Assembly: GCA_002388905.1 (NCBI GenBank)
Contig: DGNJ01000029.1
Coordinates: 2,835-48,586, forward strand
Length of the DNA stretch: 45,752 nt
DNA from: Cellvibrionales bacterium UBA4495
Lineage (GTDB): Bacteria > Pseudomonadota > Gammaproteobacteria > Pseudomonadales > Porticoccaceae
Direction: 5' to 3'
How positions within the stretch are numbered: the first letter of the stretch is position 1; each line of letters starts with the position of its first letter. This document shows, piece after piece, positions 16,951 through 25,265 of this stretch. Made by a program: the position numbers and the translations under genes. The notes beneath the pieces were generated by a model. That model was not told the DNA's origin. It ran no database searches and saw only the letters and a program-made list of their open reading frames with translations.

Positions 16951-18084
16951 ATGGTAAAACGATACTGGTGGCCCGGATTCTTGTGGGTACTCTTCCTGCC
17001 GGTGCTTGGCGAAACCCACGATCCCTCGGCAGCAGCGCTTATCCGGCAGCTCGACCTGGATGAGAGTGCCAGCCCCGCTTCGGCACATGCACGCTGGTCG
17101 ACGCCGAAAAAAATAGTGGTGAGCCTACCGGGAAGGCTTGCCGCCCTGCCTGAGGTCGAGTCACGTTTCCGCGATGTGGCGGGGAATGCCGAACTGATAT
17201 TTATCCGCACCGGATGGGGCCAGCCCCTGGACAAAAGCCTGGTCGGGGATGCCGACGCGGTCATCGGCTTCTGCCACCCCGACACCCTGTCCCGGGCCAA
17301 ACAACTGGTCTGGCTGCATAGTTTCAGTGTCGGGGTGGATCGCTGCCTGGCGGTTCCGGATGCCGTCGCCGATCGCTTGCTGGTTACCAACAACCAGCGC
17401 CTGTCCGGGCCCAATATCGCCGAGCATGTCATGGCCATGATGCTTTCCCTGGGTCGCGGACTGCCCCTGGCGCACGATGCCCAGGCCCGGGAGCAATGGC
17501 AGCGCGGCATTGTCGACCAGGCGCCGATCCGCGAGTTCAGCGGCCGGACCCTGCTGGTGGCGGGCCTTGGCGGCATCGGCACCGAGGTGGCGAGGCGGGC
17601 CCACGGCCTGGGTATGCGGGTCCTGGCGACACGCCACTCGGGCCGTTACGGGCCGGATTTTGTCGACTACGTCGGACTTTCCCACGAACTGAAAAAACTG
17701 GCCGCTGAAGCGGATGTGGTGGTCAATGCCCTGCCGTTGACCGATGAGACCATTGGCCTGTTCGACGCGGATTTCTTCGAAGCGGTCAAGCAGGGGGCGT
17801 TTTTTATCAGCGTCGGTCGGGGCCGCAGTACCGTAACCGACGATCTTGTGGCAGCTCTCGCAGCCGGTCGACTGGGCGGTGCCGGCCTGGATGTCACCGA
17901 TCCGGAACCGTTGCCGTCCGGTCATCCGCTGTGGGGCCTGGACAATGTCATTATCACGCCTCATATCGCCGGCTACTCGCCGCGCCACACCGAACGGCAG
18001 GTGACCGTGGCTGTCGAGAACCTGCGCCGCTATGTGGCGGGCGAGCCCTTGCTCAGTCCCGTCGACTTGAAAGCCGGCTACTGA
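16951..18084 (+). CDS. D-2-hydroxyacid dehydrogenase with apparent N-terminal signal peptide
   Basis: The 377-residue protein contains a full D-isomer 2-hydroxyacid dehydrogenase: substrate domain (about 50-145 and the C-terminal end), NAD-binding Rossmann motif GLGGIG, the catalytic Arg in SVGRG, the acidic partner in DPEPLP and the His in TPHIAG. Unusually, about 50 residues precede the domain and begin with a basic stretch, a Trp/Leu/Phe-rich hydrophobic segment (WWPGFLWVLFLPVLG) and a plausible cleavage site, which looks like a Sec signal. GGGAG is 9 nt before the ATG, supporting this start; no good internal start with a ribosome-binding site was found. Following the Tat-exported hydroxylase, it may be secreted or membrane-tethered. 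How it would obtain NAD(P)H outside the cytosol is unclear. Confidence 0.85.
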   Translation: MVKRYWWPGFLWVLFLPVLGETHDPSAAALIRQLDLDESASPASAHARWSTPKKIVVSLPGRLAALPEVESRFRDVAGNAELIFIRTGWGQPLDKSLVGDADAVIGFCHPDTLSRAKQLVWLHSFSVGVDRCLAVPDAVADRLLVTNNQRLSGPNIAEHVMAMMLSLGRGLPLAHDAQAREQWQRGIVDQAPIREFSGRTLLVAGLGGIGTEVARRAHGLGMRVLATRHSGRYGPDFVDYVGLSHELKKLAAEADVVVNALPLTDETIGLFDADFFEAVKQGAFFISVGRGRSTVTDDLVAALAAGRLGGAGLDVTDPEPLPSGHPLWGLDNVIITPHIAGYSPRHTERQVTVAVENLRRYVAGEPLLSPVDLKAGY

Positions 18085-18090
18085 ATCCTC

Positions 18091-18741
18091 TCAGCCGCCG
18101 ACAATGGGGCTCAGGGTCAGTTCCACACGGCGGTTGCTGGCCCGGCCCGCGGTCGTGTCGTTGTCCGCCACCGGGTCGGCCTCCCCGTAACCCACCACCA
18201 CCAGTCGGCGGGGGCTGATGCCTTTGCCGGCCAGGTAGCGTCCCACCGCCAGGGCCCTCTGTTCGGAGAGGCGCTGGTTATAGCCGCTGTCGCCCCGGTT
18301 GTCCGTGTATCCGCCGATCGACACCAGTGTCTTGCGGTATTCGTCGAGCACTTTGGCGATATTGTCGAGAAAAGGCAGCACTTCCGGGTGAAGGCGGGCG
18401 CTGTCGGAGGGGAACATGGTCGTACCCGGCAGCATCGCGGTGATGCGTTCGCCGGTGCGATTGATGACCACGTCGGTTTTGGCAAAAAACTGGCGGAACC
18501 GCGCTTCCTGTACATCCATGTAATAGCCGACTTCGTGTGCGGCCAGGGGAGAAAAACCGGCCTCGACAAGATTCTGCCGTCGCGTCTGATCCGGATTCTC
18601 GCCCCTGGCGATGGTGACTCCGGAGTCGGCATTCCGGGTATCGGAAACTGCCGGCGTCCGTTTCGAGGGCAGCTCCGTGCAGGCCGAGATCATCACCCCT
18701 GAAATCAGTAAAACGGTGGCTAGTAGTTGATTGCTTCTCAA
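18091..18741 (-). CDS. OmpA-family peptidoglycan-associated lipoprotein
   Basis: The 216-residue protein begins with a lipoprotein signal (hydrophobic run ending in ISAC) and ends in a full OmpA C-terminal domain (about 115-210), with the peptidoglycan-binding pattern GYTDNRGDSGYNQRLSEQRA and ASNRRVELTL. It should be anchored in the outer membrane and bind the cell wall. The start chosen is TTG 18741, because GAGGGG lies 5 nt upstream and the signal then starts cleanly; the open frame continues upstream without a better start. It lies 76 bp after the EAL phosphodiesterase gene on the same strand and converges with the hydroxyacid dehydrogenase (6-bp gap). Such lipoproteins downstream of c-di-GMP genes can relay envelope state, but this is only a suggestion. 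Confidence 0.88.
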   Translation of the reverse strand: MRSNQLLATVLLISGVMISACTELPSKRTPAVSDTRNADSGVTIARGENPDQTRRQNLVEAGFSPLAAHEVGYYMDVQEARFRQFFAKTDVVINRTGERITAMLPGTTMFPSDSARLHPEVLPFLDNIAKVLDEYRKTLVSIGGYTDNRGDSGYNQRLSEQRALAVGRYLAGKGISPRRLVVVGYGEADPVADNDTTAGRASNRRVELTLSPIVGG

Positions 18742-18817
18742 TGGGACCCCTCGAATTGGCCGGTAAACGATTCGGTCCCGTTTATTGTAATCCAAAGTCC
18801 GGCGTGTGCTTCGCCCG

Positions 18818-20377
18818 TTATCCATGCCTGCGCAGGAACCGGATGAATTGCCGGGCCGGGAGCGGGCGGCTGAAATAGAAACCCTGGCCATACTTGACGC
18901 CCTGGTCGCGCAGCCATTCGGCCTGATGTCCGGACTCGATGCCCTCGGCAACCATCTCCAGGTGCAGTGACCGGGCCATCTCGATGACATGGGTAATCAG
19001 CCCGCTGCCGGCGGACCGGGAATCGATGGCATCGACAAAGGCCTTGTCGATCTTCAGGGTGTCGAGCTCGAAGGACTCCAGGTAGGACAGGCTCGAGTAA
19101 CCGGTGCCGAAGTCGTCGATGGCCACCTGGTGGCCGCTGGCGCGGAAACCGCGGATTTTGTCGCGGGCAATTTCCGTATCGATCAACGCCCGTTCGGTAA
19201 TCTCCAGCTTGATGACGGAGGCGGGCATGTTGGCTTCGGTCAGGCAGTCGGCAATGCGGGCCGGCAGTCGATCGCTTTCCAGGTCGTGGGAGGAAAGGTT
19301 GACATTGATACTCAAGTCGGGGAAGTCGCGCAACAGTTCGCTCAGGTCCCGGAGGGTCTGTTTCAGGATGGAGAGGGTGAGATCCGATACCAGGCCGGCT
19401 TCCTCGGCGGCGGGAATGAAAACCTCGGGGCTCACCATTTCACCATCCTCCCGGCACCAGCGGGCCAGGGCCTCGGCACCCCGGCAGCGGCCGGACTCGA
19501 GATCCATCACCGGCTGGTAGGCCGCGGTGATATCGCCGTTGGCGATGGCATTGCGCAGCTCGGTGGCGAGGCTCAGGCGATGGCGGGAGTAGCGCATGAT
19601 GGCGTAGACCCAGACACCCAGCAGGCCCAGCCCCAGCAAGGCAGCGGTGAACAGGCCGGGCAGGTAGCGCTTCCAGAACTGGGACATGGGCTGGACGGCG
19701 ACGATATCGATGGGCAGCAGTTCCCCCAGGCTGAATCGCGACAGAATGCGGTTGTTGTCCCCGTCCACCGTCAGTCCGTGATCAAGCGTGTCCGGCGCCG
19801 GCAGCTTCGAGTCGGGAGGCATGGTCGCCATGGGTAATCCCTCTACCCAAAGGCCCGCTTTCTGGCCATCCAGATGGACACCCTCCAGCAGCAACCGGGG
19901 ATCGATGGCCACGTCGTGCTCCCCGTAGCGCATCAGGAACAGTTGCACATCGCCGATGGCCGTCTCCGGGCCGGGCCACCAGGCGACAACCCCGGATTCG
20001 TAGATCTTGTCGGCGCGCCTGGGGGTCAGTTGGATGCCCTGTACAAAGCCGACGCCGCAGAGCCGGTCGGCGGCCTGCCAGTAACCGACCGCGCGTATAT
20101 AGGGGCGGGAAACCGCCGCCTCCTGCAAGTGGCGGAGGTGCGGATTGGAGCAGGGTTGAACGTCGAGGCCGTTGAACCGTTCGAGCATGTCCCGGGCGTC
20201 GATAATGGCCGTCTCGGTCTGTTCGCCGAGACTGCGTGCCAGCTCCCGGATGCGGTGCTCCTCGGCGATCACGGATTCCCGCCACAGATACCAGGTAAGC
20301 AGGGCAAAGAGCAGCGCCGCGCCGCCCAGGGACCCGGCGAGGAGGCTGCCCATTATTTTGTCCTGGCGGGCGGTCAT
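18818..20377 (-). CDS. CSS-motif EAL-domain cyclic-di-GMP phosphodiesterase
   Basis: This 519-residue inner-membrane protein has a TM segment (about 10-32), a periplasmic CSS-type sensor domain (about 33-235) with Cys76 and Cys107 (the motif reads C-S-N rather than C-S-S), a second TM (about 237-260), and a cytosolic EAL domain (about 270-515). Catalytic EAL residues look intact: EAL in GAEALARW, NVNLSS, EITE, DDFGTGYSSL, KIDKAFV, AEGIES and GQGFYFSRP. In E. coli relatives such as PdeC, two periplasmic cysteines form a DsbA-made disulfide that restrains the enzyme, so redox control of c-di-GMP breakdown is likely here. No GGDEF domain. Transcribed away from the B12 operon, and upstream of the OmpA-like lipoprotein gene. 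Confidence 0.93.
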   Translation of the reverse strand: MTARQDKIMGSLLAGSLGGAALLFALLTWYLWRESVIAEEHRIRELARSLGEQTETAIIDARDMLERFNGLDVQPCSNPHLRHLQEAAVSRPYIRAVGYWQAADRLCGVGFVQGIQLTPRRADKIYESGVVAWWPGPETAIGDVQLFLMRYGEHDVAIDPRLLLEGVHLDGQKAGLWVEGLPMATMPPDSKLPAPDTLDHGLTVDGDNNRILSRFSLGELLPIDIVAVQPMSQFWKRYLPGLFTAALLGLGLLGVWVYAIMRYSRHRLSLATELRNAIANGDITAAYQPVMDLESGRCRGAEALARWCREDGEMVSPEVFIPAAEEAGLVSDLTLSILKQTLRDLSELLRDFPDLSINVNLSSHDLESDRLPARIADCLTEANMPASVIKLEITERALIDTEIARDKIRGFRASGHQVAIDDFGTGYSSLSYLESFELDTLKIDKAFVDAIDSRSAGSGLITHVIEMARSLHLEMVAEGIESGHQAEWLRDQGVKYGQGFYFSRPLPARQFIRFLRRHG

Positions 20378-20576
20378 CGGAAACTGCCGGCTCCGGTCGG
20401 GTGGTTGACTCTCATGCTGATCGGCTCATCCTGGTTGCTGGCCCCGTATGGCAGCGTCATCTTAGTCTGCAACACCCGCCATGTACCACCCGTTGGCGAA
20501 CAGCGTGTTTCGCGTCGCGGGCATATCGATACCGGGAACCATCAAAGAAAGGCCTCATTCCCGCTTTATCGATCAT

Positions 20577-20604
20577 TTGACCGCTCTTGGACGGAGGCTA
20601 TACA
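20577..20604 (+). promoter_or_regulatory. Sigma70-type promoter of the vitamin B12 operon
   Basis: TTGACC (20577-20582) and TATACA (20599-20604) are 16 bp apart. The predicted start site, near 20611, falls just before the first conserved element of the cobalamin riboswitch, which strengthens the call. Confidence 0.7.
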
Positions 20605-20615
20605 ATTCGTCGCCT

Positions 20616-20800
20616 GCATCAGGTGCCTGTTCGCCCTTCCTTTGCCGGGAAGGGCTGGAACAGGGTAAACGGGAAGTTTGGTGCGTCGCGGCACGTTTTC
20701 GATCCAGTTCCAAGGCCGCCGCCGACAATGCCAACGCTGCCCCCGCAACGGTAAAGGAGTCGCCATCGAGCGGCTCTCAAGCCCGAAACCGGCCTGGCGA
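20616..20800 (+). promoter_or_regulatory. Cobalamin riboswitch
   Basis: The order and spacing of the conserved cobalamin-riboswitch blocks are present: AGGTGCCTG near 20621, AAACGGGAAGTTTGGTG near 20667, AATGCCAACGCTGCCCCCGC near 20727, then CAACGGTAA and AAGCCCGAAACCGGCCTG ending about 20796. It precedes btuB and a full B12 uptake operon, as expected. Adenosylcobalamin binding should lower expression. No terminator with U-tract is seen in the following 150 nt, so control is more likely at translation start or by another route. Edges are approximate. Confidence 0.92.
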
Positions 20801-20821
20801 TCGCGCAATTGGCGCGATCGC
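20797..20821 (+). repeat. 10-bp perfect stem-loop just after the cobalamin riboswitch
   Basis: GCGATCGCGC (20797-20806) pairs fully with GCGCGATCGC (20812-20821) around a 5-nt loop. It begins at the edge of the aptamer (shares GGCGA) and ends 20 nt before the leader ORF ATG. With no U-tract it is not a standard terminator. It may be part of the riboswitch expression platform. Confidence 0.6.
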
Positions 20822-20840
20822 GGTATGCAGAACTGCAACG

Positions 20841-20948
20841 ATGAAGCGGAGGGCTTTGTCGGTGGTAATCTGCCTGTCCCTTTCGGCGCTCGCCACTCTC
20901 ACCCCCTCCCTCAATCATTGTTTTCGTTATCTACAGATTGAGGACTAA
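20841..20948 (+). CDS. 35-residue leader ORF ending 2 bp before btuB
   Basis: ATG 20841 opens a frame of 35 codons encoding a peptide with a basic start (MKRRAL), a hydrophobic stretch (SVVICLSLSALATL) and stop TAA at 20946-20948. The btuB GTG begins two bases later, and its GAGG ribosome-binding site lies inside the ORF. The layout suggests translational coupling, with B12-responsive RNA folding possibly acting on the leader start rather than on btuB. The peptide could also be a short membrane peptide. There is no strong ribosome-binding site before the ATG, so translation is unproven. Confidence 0.4.
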   Translation: MKRRALSVVICLSLSALATLTPSLNHCFRYLQIED

Positions 20949-20950
20949 TT

Positions 20951-22924
20951 GTGAAAAAACTGAATTCTATTTCCCGCACGCCGGTGTTTTCCCGGCGCCC
21001 GATCCGGTCCATTGCCATGCTCGCCACCCTGATGCCGATGGGAGTTTCGGCCGAACCGTTGGCGGAACGGCAATTCGAGGAGGTCGTGGTGACAGCCTCG
21101 TACCTGCCCATTGCGCCTGCCCGCTCGGGCAATGCCATCACGGTTATTGACCGGGAGACCCTGGAAAACAGGTCACCCCTGGCGGTTACCGAGGTGCTCA
21201 GGGATGTGCCCGGCATTGCCGTGAGCCGCAACGGTATGCTCGGTTCCTCTACTCAGCTCCGGGTTCGGGGTGCCGAGGCCAATCAGTTGCTGGTGCTGAT
21301 CGACGGCGTCGAGGCTAACGACCCGTCCCAGGGCGATGAATTTAACTGGGGGACCCTGACCGCCGACCAGATAGAGCGCATCGAGGTGGTGCGGGGCCCC
21401 CAGAGCGCCCTCCAGGGCAGCGATGCCATGGCCGGCGTGATCAATATTATTACCCGCAGCGCGGAGTCGCCCTACCAGGTTTCCCTTTCCTCCGAGGCGG
21501 GCAGCTTCGGCACCCGCCGCCTGGGCGCGAGCCTGGGCCACAAAGGCGAAAAATTCGATATCCGCCTCGGCATAAGCGATCTGGATTCCGACGGAGAAAA
21601 TATCAGCCGGGCGGGCGACGAAAAAGACGGCTACGAGAATACGACCATCAACCTAAAGGGCGGCTGGCAACTGTCGGAAAGCCTGCGCCTGGGCTTTTCG
21701 GGGCGCCAGCACGAAGGGCGCAACGAGTTCGATGCTGTCGATTCGGTGGTCACCGGCCTGCCCGCGGATGCCCCCCTGGTTTCCGAGTTCCGCAACCGCA
21801 CTGCACAGGTCCAGCTGGATTATGGCCTTTTCGACGGAGCCTGGCAGCACAGCCTGATGTACGCATTGACGGAGAACGACAACGAAAGCTTCGACGGTGG
21901 TATTTCCAGCGGCGATACGCAGTCGGAGAAAAACCAGTACCGCTACCTGAGCTCACTATTGTGGGCGGATGGCAGCCAGCGGCTGACGTTCCTGGCCGAG
22001 CGGGAAGAGGAGGATTTCTCCCAGCGAGGCCCTGTGTCTTTCGGGCTCGATCCCGACCAGGATCGAGAACGTGAAACCGACAGCCTGGCGCTGGAATACC
22101 GGGGCACCTTCATGGAGCGGCTAACCCTGGCGGCCAGCATCCGCCACGACGACAATTCGCGATTCGACGATGCCGACACCGAGCGTCTGGAAGCGAGTTA
22201 CCAGGTGCTGCCGGCAACCCGGCTGCGGGCGGCATGGGGCACCGCGGTCAAGAATCCCACGTTCACCGAGTTGTTCGGGTTTTATCCCAGTACCTTCCTG
22301 GGCAATCCCGCGTTGCAGCCGGAAGAGTCGGAAAGCTGGGAGTTGGGGCTCGATCAGCAATTGTTGGATCACCGGCTCGATCTTTCCCTGACCTGGTTCC
22401 AGGCGGAACTGGAGAACGAGATCGACGGCTTTGTCTTCGACCCCGCCACTTTCCTGTTTACCGCGCGCAATCTGTCGGGCACCAGCCGGCGACAGGGCGT
22501 CGAGGCATCGCTGCGAGCCAGGCTGACATCGACCCTGACTCTCGACGCCGCCTACACCTATACCGATGCGACCGAGGAAGACAGAGCCACGGGCGACAGA
22601 GTGGATGAACTGCGCCGGCCCCGCCATACCGGCAGTGTCACCCTGGCCTGGCAGGCAACGCCAGCACTCCAGCTCAACGCCAATGCCCAGTACACCGGCG
22701 ACCAGCGCGACCGATTCTTCCCGCCGTTCCCGCAGCCGTCGCGGTTGGTGGAGATGAACGCCTACACCCTGGTCAACCTGAATGCCAACTTCAGTGTTAC
22801 CGATAATCTGGGCCTTTACCTGCGTCTGCAGAATGCCCTGAATGAGGACTACGAAGAGGTCTATGGCTACCAGACGCCGGATTTCGGCGCCTTCGCCGGC
22901 GTGCGCTGGCGCTTTGCCCGGTAA
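20951..22924 (+). CDS. btuB: TonB-dependent vitamin B12 outer-membrane receptor
   Basis: BtuB imports cobalamin across the outer membrane using TonB energy. The 657-residue protein has a signal peptide cleaved about residue 34 (VSA before EPL), a TonB box EEVVVTAS at about 43-50, a plug domain (about 55-165: VIDRETLENRS, LLVLIDGVEAND, IERIEVVRGPQSALQGSDAMAGVINIITR) and a 22-strand barrel ending in the terminal aromatic GVRWRFAR. The GTG start at 20951 has GAGG 8 nt upstream. The cobalamin riboswitch upstream and six B12 genes downstream make the substrate assignment firm. Other TonB receptors would not be expected under this RNA. Confidence 0.95.
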   Translation: MKKLNSISRTPVFSRRPIRSIAMLATLMPMGVSAEPLAERQFEEVVVTASYLPIAPARSGNAITVIDRETLENRSPLAVTEVLRDVPGIAVSRNGMLGSSTQLRVRGAEANQLLVLIDGVEANDPSQGDEFNWGTLTADQIERIEVVRGPQSALQGSDAMAGVINIITRSAESPYQVSLSSEAGSFGTRRLGASLGHKGEKFDIRLGISDLDSDGENISRAGDEKDGYENTTINLKGGWQLSESLRLGFSGRQHEGRNEFDAVDSVVTGLPADAPLVSEFRNRTAQVQLDYGLFDGAWQHSLMYALTENDNESFDGGISSGDTQSEKNQYRYLSSLLWADGSQRLTFLAEREEEDFSQRGPVSFGLDPDQDRERETDSLALEYRGTFMERLTLAASIRHDDNSRFDDADTERLEASYQVLPATRLRAAWGTAVKNPTFTELFGFYPSTFLGNPALQPEESESWELGLDQQLLDHRLDLSLTWFQAELENEIDGFVFDPATFLFTARNLSGTSRRQGVEASLRARLTSTLTLDAAYTYTDATEEDRATGDRVDELRRPRHTGSVTLAWQATPALQLNANAQYTGDQRDRFFPPFPQPSRLVEMNAYTLVNLNANFSVTDNLGLYLRLQNALNEDYEEVYGYQTPDFGAFAGVRWRFAR

Positions 22925-22929
22925 CCGCC

Positions 22930-23628
22930 ATGACGCAAGCGTCGATGGATAAACGCCGGCGTGTGCTCCTGTCCTGGAGCAGCGGCAAGGACTCCGCCTG
23001 GACCTTGCACCGGCTGCGCCAGATGCCGGAGGTGGAGGTAGTGGGTTTGCTTACGACCGTCAACGGCCACTTCGGGCGCTCCGCCATTCACGGCGTGCGC
23101 CAGAAGCTGGTGCGGCGCCAGGCGGCGGCCACCGGGCTGGTTCTGTTCGAGGTACCGTTGCCGTGGCCCTGCAGCAATGCCGATTACGAGAAGCTTATGG
23201 GCGAGGCCCTGGAGGCGTGCCGCGCCCGCTTTGCCATGGATACGGTGGCTTTCGGCGACCTCTTCCTCGAAGATGTGCGCAGCTACCGGGAGGAACGCAT
23301 GGCCGGCACGGGACTCGGGCTCCTGTTTCCGCTCTGGGGAACCCCCACGGCGCGACTTGCCCGGGAAATGATCGATGGCGGCCTGCGCGCGCGCATCACC
23401 TGCCTGGATCCCCGCCGCGTGCCCGCTTCCCTTGCCGGTGGCGAATTCGATGCCCGGCTGCTCGAGGCATTGCCCCGGGAGGTGGATCCCTGTGGCGAGA
23501 ATGGCGAGTTCCATACCTTCGTCTGGGACGGACCCATGTTTCGCCGGCCGGTGACGGTGGCCGGCGGCGAGGTGGTTAACCGGGATGGTTTCGTCTACGC
23601 CGACCTGATACCGGAGGATGGCGGGTGA
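22930..23628 (+). CDS. Dph6-like PP-loop ATPase (diphthine-ammonia ligase family) in B12 operon
   Basis: This 232-residue protein has a PP-loop (SWSSGKDS, about 15-22) and the C-terminal GENGEFHTFVWDGP pattern characteristic of the Dph6/Diphthami_syn_2 family, which in eukaryotes and archaea amidates diphthine on elongation factor 2. Bacteria do not make diphthamide, so the role must differ; adenylation plus amidation of a carboxylate is a reasonable guess. It begins 5 bp after btuB and its stop overlaps the next gene, so it is co-expressed under the cobalamin riboswitch. Link to corrinoid side-chain amidation or to salvage of incomplete corrinoids is an inference. Soluble, no signal. Confidence 0.82.
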   Translation: MTQASMDKRRRVLLSWSSGKDSAWTLHRLRQMPEVEVVGLLTTVNGHFGRSAIHGVRQKLVRRQAAATGLVLFEVPLPWPCSNADYEKLMGEALEACRARFAMDTVAFGDLFLEDVRSYREERMAGTGLGLLFPLWGTPTARLAREMIDGGLRARITCLDPRRVPASLAGGEFDARLLEALPREVDPCGENGEFHTFVWDGPMFRRPVTVAGGEVVNRDGFVYADLIPEDGG

Positions 23629-24572
23629 AAATCGTATCCCTGCTTCCCAGCGCCACGGAACTGCTCTGCGGCATCGGTTTGCGGGAGCAGTTGGTGGGCG
23701 TGTCCCACGAGTGCGATTACCCGGCCTCGGTCCGGGACCTGCCCGTGGTTACCCGTTCGCGGATTCCACCGGGGCTGGCCAGCCGGGCCATCGATACCCT
23801 GGTCACGGAGCAGCTTGAAAGCGACGCTGCCCTCTACAGCCTGGAAATGGACAGGTTGATGGCGCTGGCCCCGGACCTGATCGTCACCCAGGCCCTTTGC
23901 GATGTCTGCGCTGTCTCCGGCAACGAAGTTGCCCGTGCCCTGGACCGCCTGCCGGGCCAGCCACGGGTAGTCAACCTGGAGCCGGTGTGTCTGGACGATG
24001 TGCTGGCGACCGTTGATCGGGTTGCCGAGGCCGCCGGCGTCCCGGCCGCCGGCAGGTGCTATGGCGCCCGGTTGCGGGACAGAATCGACCGCGTGGGGGC
24101 ACGTTCCGGGGCCATTCCCCGGTCCCGCCGACCCAGGGTGGCCCTGCTCGACTGGCTCGACCCCCTGTTTGATGGCGGCCACTGGTGCCCGGAACTGATC
24201 GAACTGGCGGGCGGACGCCCGTGCCTGGGCGACAGGCAGACCCCTTCCCGCCGCAGGACCTGGACGGACCTGGTCGATTCGGCTCCGGAAGTCATCGTCA
24301 TCGCCCTGTGCGGTTTCGATATCGATCGCTCGCTGACGGATGTGGAGAGATTTTTTGCCGACCCGCGATTCGGGCGTCTGTGGCGCACCTGCCGGCCCCG
24401 GGTCTACCTGGTGGACGGCAATGCCTATTTCAGCCGCCCGGGCCCCCGGCTGGTGGACAGTCTGGAAATCATGGCCCATGCTCTGCATCCATCCCTGCAC
24501 CCGTTGCCCGCCGGCCTGGCGCCGGCTCTGGCGATGAACCCTGAACAAACCCTGGAGAATGATCATGGCTGA
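23625..24572 (+). CDS. BtuF-like cobalamin-binding protein without signal peptide
   Basis: The 315-residue protein has the periplasmic-binding-protein fold of BtuF/FhuD (SLLPSATELLCGIG at 5-18, VGVSHECDYP, then a two-lobe layout with TQALCDVCAVS). It starts directly with the mature fold, with no signal or lipobox, so it should be cytosolic. A GTG start at 23625 overlaps the previous stop and has GGAGG 8 nt upstream. A second, normally exported BtuF lies at the end of this operon. This soluble type is a known family often labelled cobalamin-binding protein, with no firm function. A cytosolic corrinoid carrier or sensor handing to the adenosyltransferase is one option. Confidence 0.85.
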   Translation: MKIVSLLPSATELLCGIGLREQLVGVSHECDYPASVRDLPVVTRSRIPPGLASRAIDTLVTEQLESDAALYSLEMDRLMALAPDLIVTQALCDVCAVSGNEVARALDRLPGQPRVVNLEPVCLDDVLATVDRVAEAAGVPAAGRCYGARLRDRIDRVGARSGAIPRSRRPRVALLDWLDPLFDGGHWCPELIELAGGRPCLGDRQTPSRRRTWTDLVDSAPEVIVIALCGFDIDRSLTDVERFFADPRFGRLWRTCRPRVYLVDGNAYFSRPGPRLVDSLEIMAHALHPSLHPLPAGLAPALAMNPEQTLENDHG

Positions 24573-25179
24573 GCAGAGCGACAAAAGAGAGCAGGCCCAT
24601 CGTAGGAAAATGCAGAAACTCAAGGAGAGTGTCGACAGCGGCATTGCCGCGGCCGCCACCGACCGGGGTGTGTTGATCCTGCTTACCGGCAACGGCAAGG
24701 GTAAGTCCAGTTCCGCCTTCGGCATGGTCATGCGCGCCCTGGGCTACGGTTACAAGGTCGGCGTCATACAGTTCATCAAAGGTGAACAGCTGTCCGGTGA
24801 GGAAATCTATCTGCGCGACCATTGCCCCCAGGTGGATTTCCACCAGATGGGTACCGGCTTCACCTGGGACACCCAGGACCGGTCCGGCGATATTGCCGCC
24901 GCGGAAAGAACCTGGGAGCAGGCCCGGCGAATGCTCGCCGATGACAGTTACCACCTGGTGGTACTGGACGAACTGACCTACATGCTCAGTTTCAAGTACC
25001 TGGACGAACAGCAGGTCCTGGACGCCCTGAAAAACCGTCCACAGAACCAGAGCGTTGTGGTGACCGGGCGCGGTGGCGGAGCGGCACTCGGCGAAATGGC
25101 GGATACGGTTTCGGAGATCCGGGAAATCAAGCACGCCTACAATGCCGGCGTTAAGGCCCGCAGGGGCGTGGATTACTGA
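24565..25179 (+). CDS. cobO: Cob(I)yrinic acid a,c-diamide / cobalamin adenosyltransferase
   Basis: The 204-residue CobA/CobO/BtuR-type enzyme transfers the 5'-deoxyadenosyl group of ATP onto reduced corrinoids, making coenzyme B12 in the cytosol. A P-loop TGNGKGKSS is at about 41-49, with GYKVGVIQFIKG, DQ-like substrate segments and VVLDELTYM later. ATG 24565 is chosen over 24559 because GGAG ends 7 nt upstream of it. It overlaps the preceding gene's stop by 8 bp. Called cobO by family; E. coli names are btuR/cobA. Placement between the binding protein and the ABC genes links adenosylation with import. Confidence 0.93.
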   Translation: MAEQSDKREQAHRRKMQKLKESVDSGIAAAATDRGVLILLTGNGKGKSSSAFGMVMRALGYGYKVGVIQFIKGEQLSGEEIYLRDHCPQVDFHQMGTGFTWDTQDRSGDIAAAERTWEQARRMLADDSYHLVVLDELTYMLSFKYLDEQQVLDALKNRPQNQSVVVTGRGGGAALGEMADTVSEIREIKHAYNAGVKARRGVDY

Positions 25180-25265
25180 TCCATGAATCCTGCGATTGAC
25201 GCGGCCCGCGATGAAAAGCCGGATTCCCGGTGGCGGCGCCTGCCCTGCCGGCGGGGAGTTCATCC

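Noticed and set aside
20797..20821. GCGATCGC, the cyanobacterial HIP1 octamer, in the B12 hairpin
   Set aside because: It occurs as part of a single hairpin and the rest of the window is gammaproteobacterial, so it is a coincidence.
20797..20821. Rho-independent terminator after the cobalamin riboswitch
   Set aside because: The stem is strong, but the bases that follow are GGTATGCAG with no U-run.
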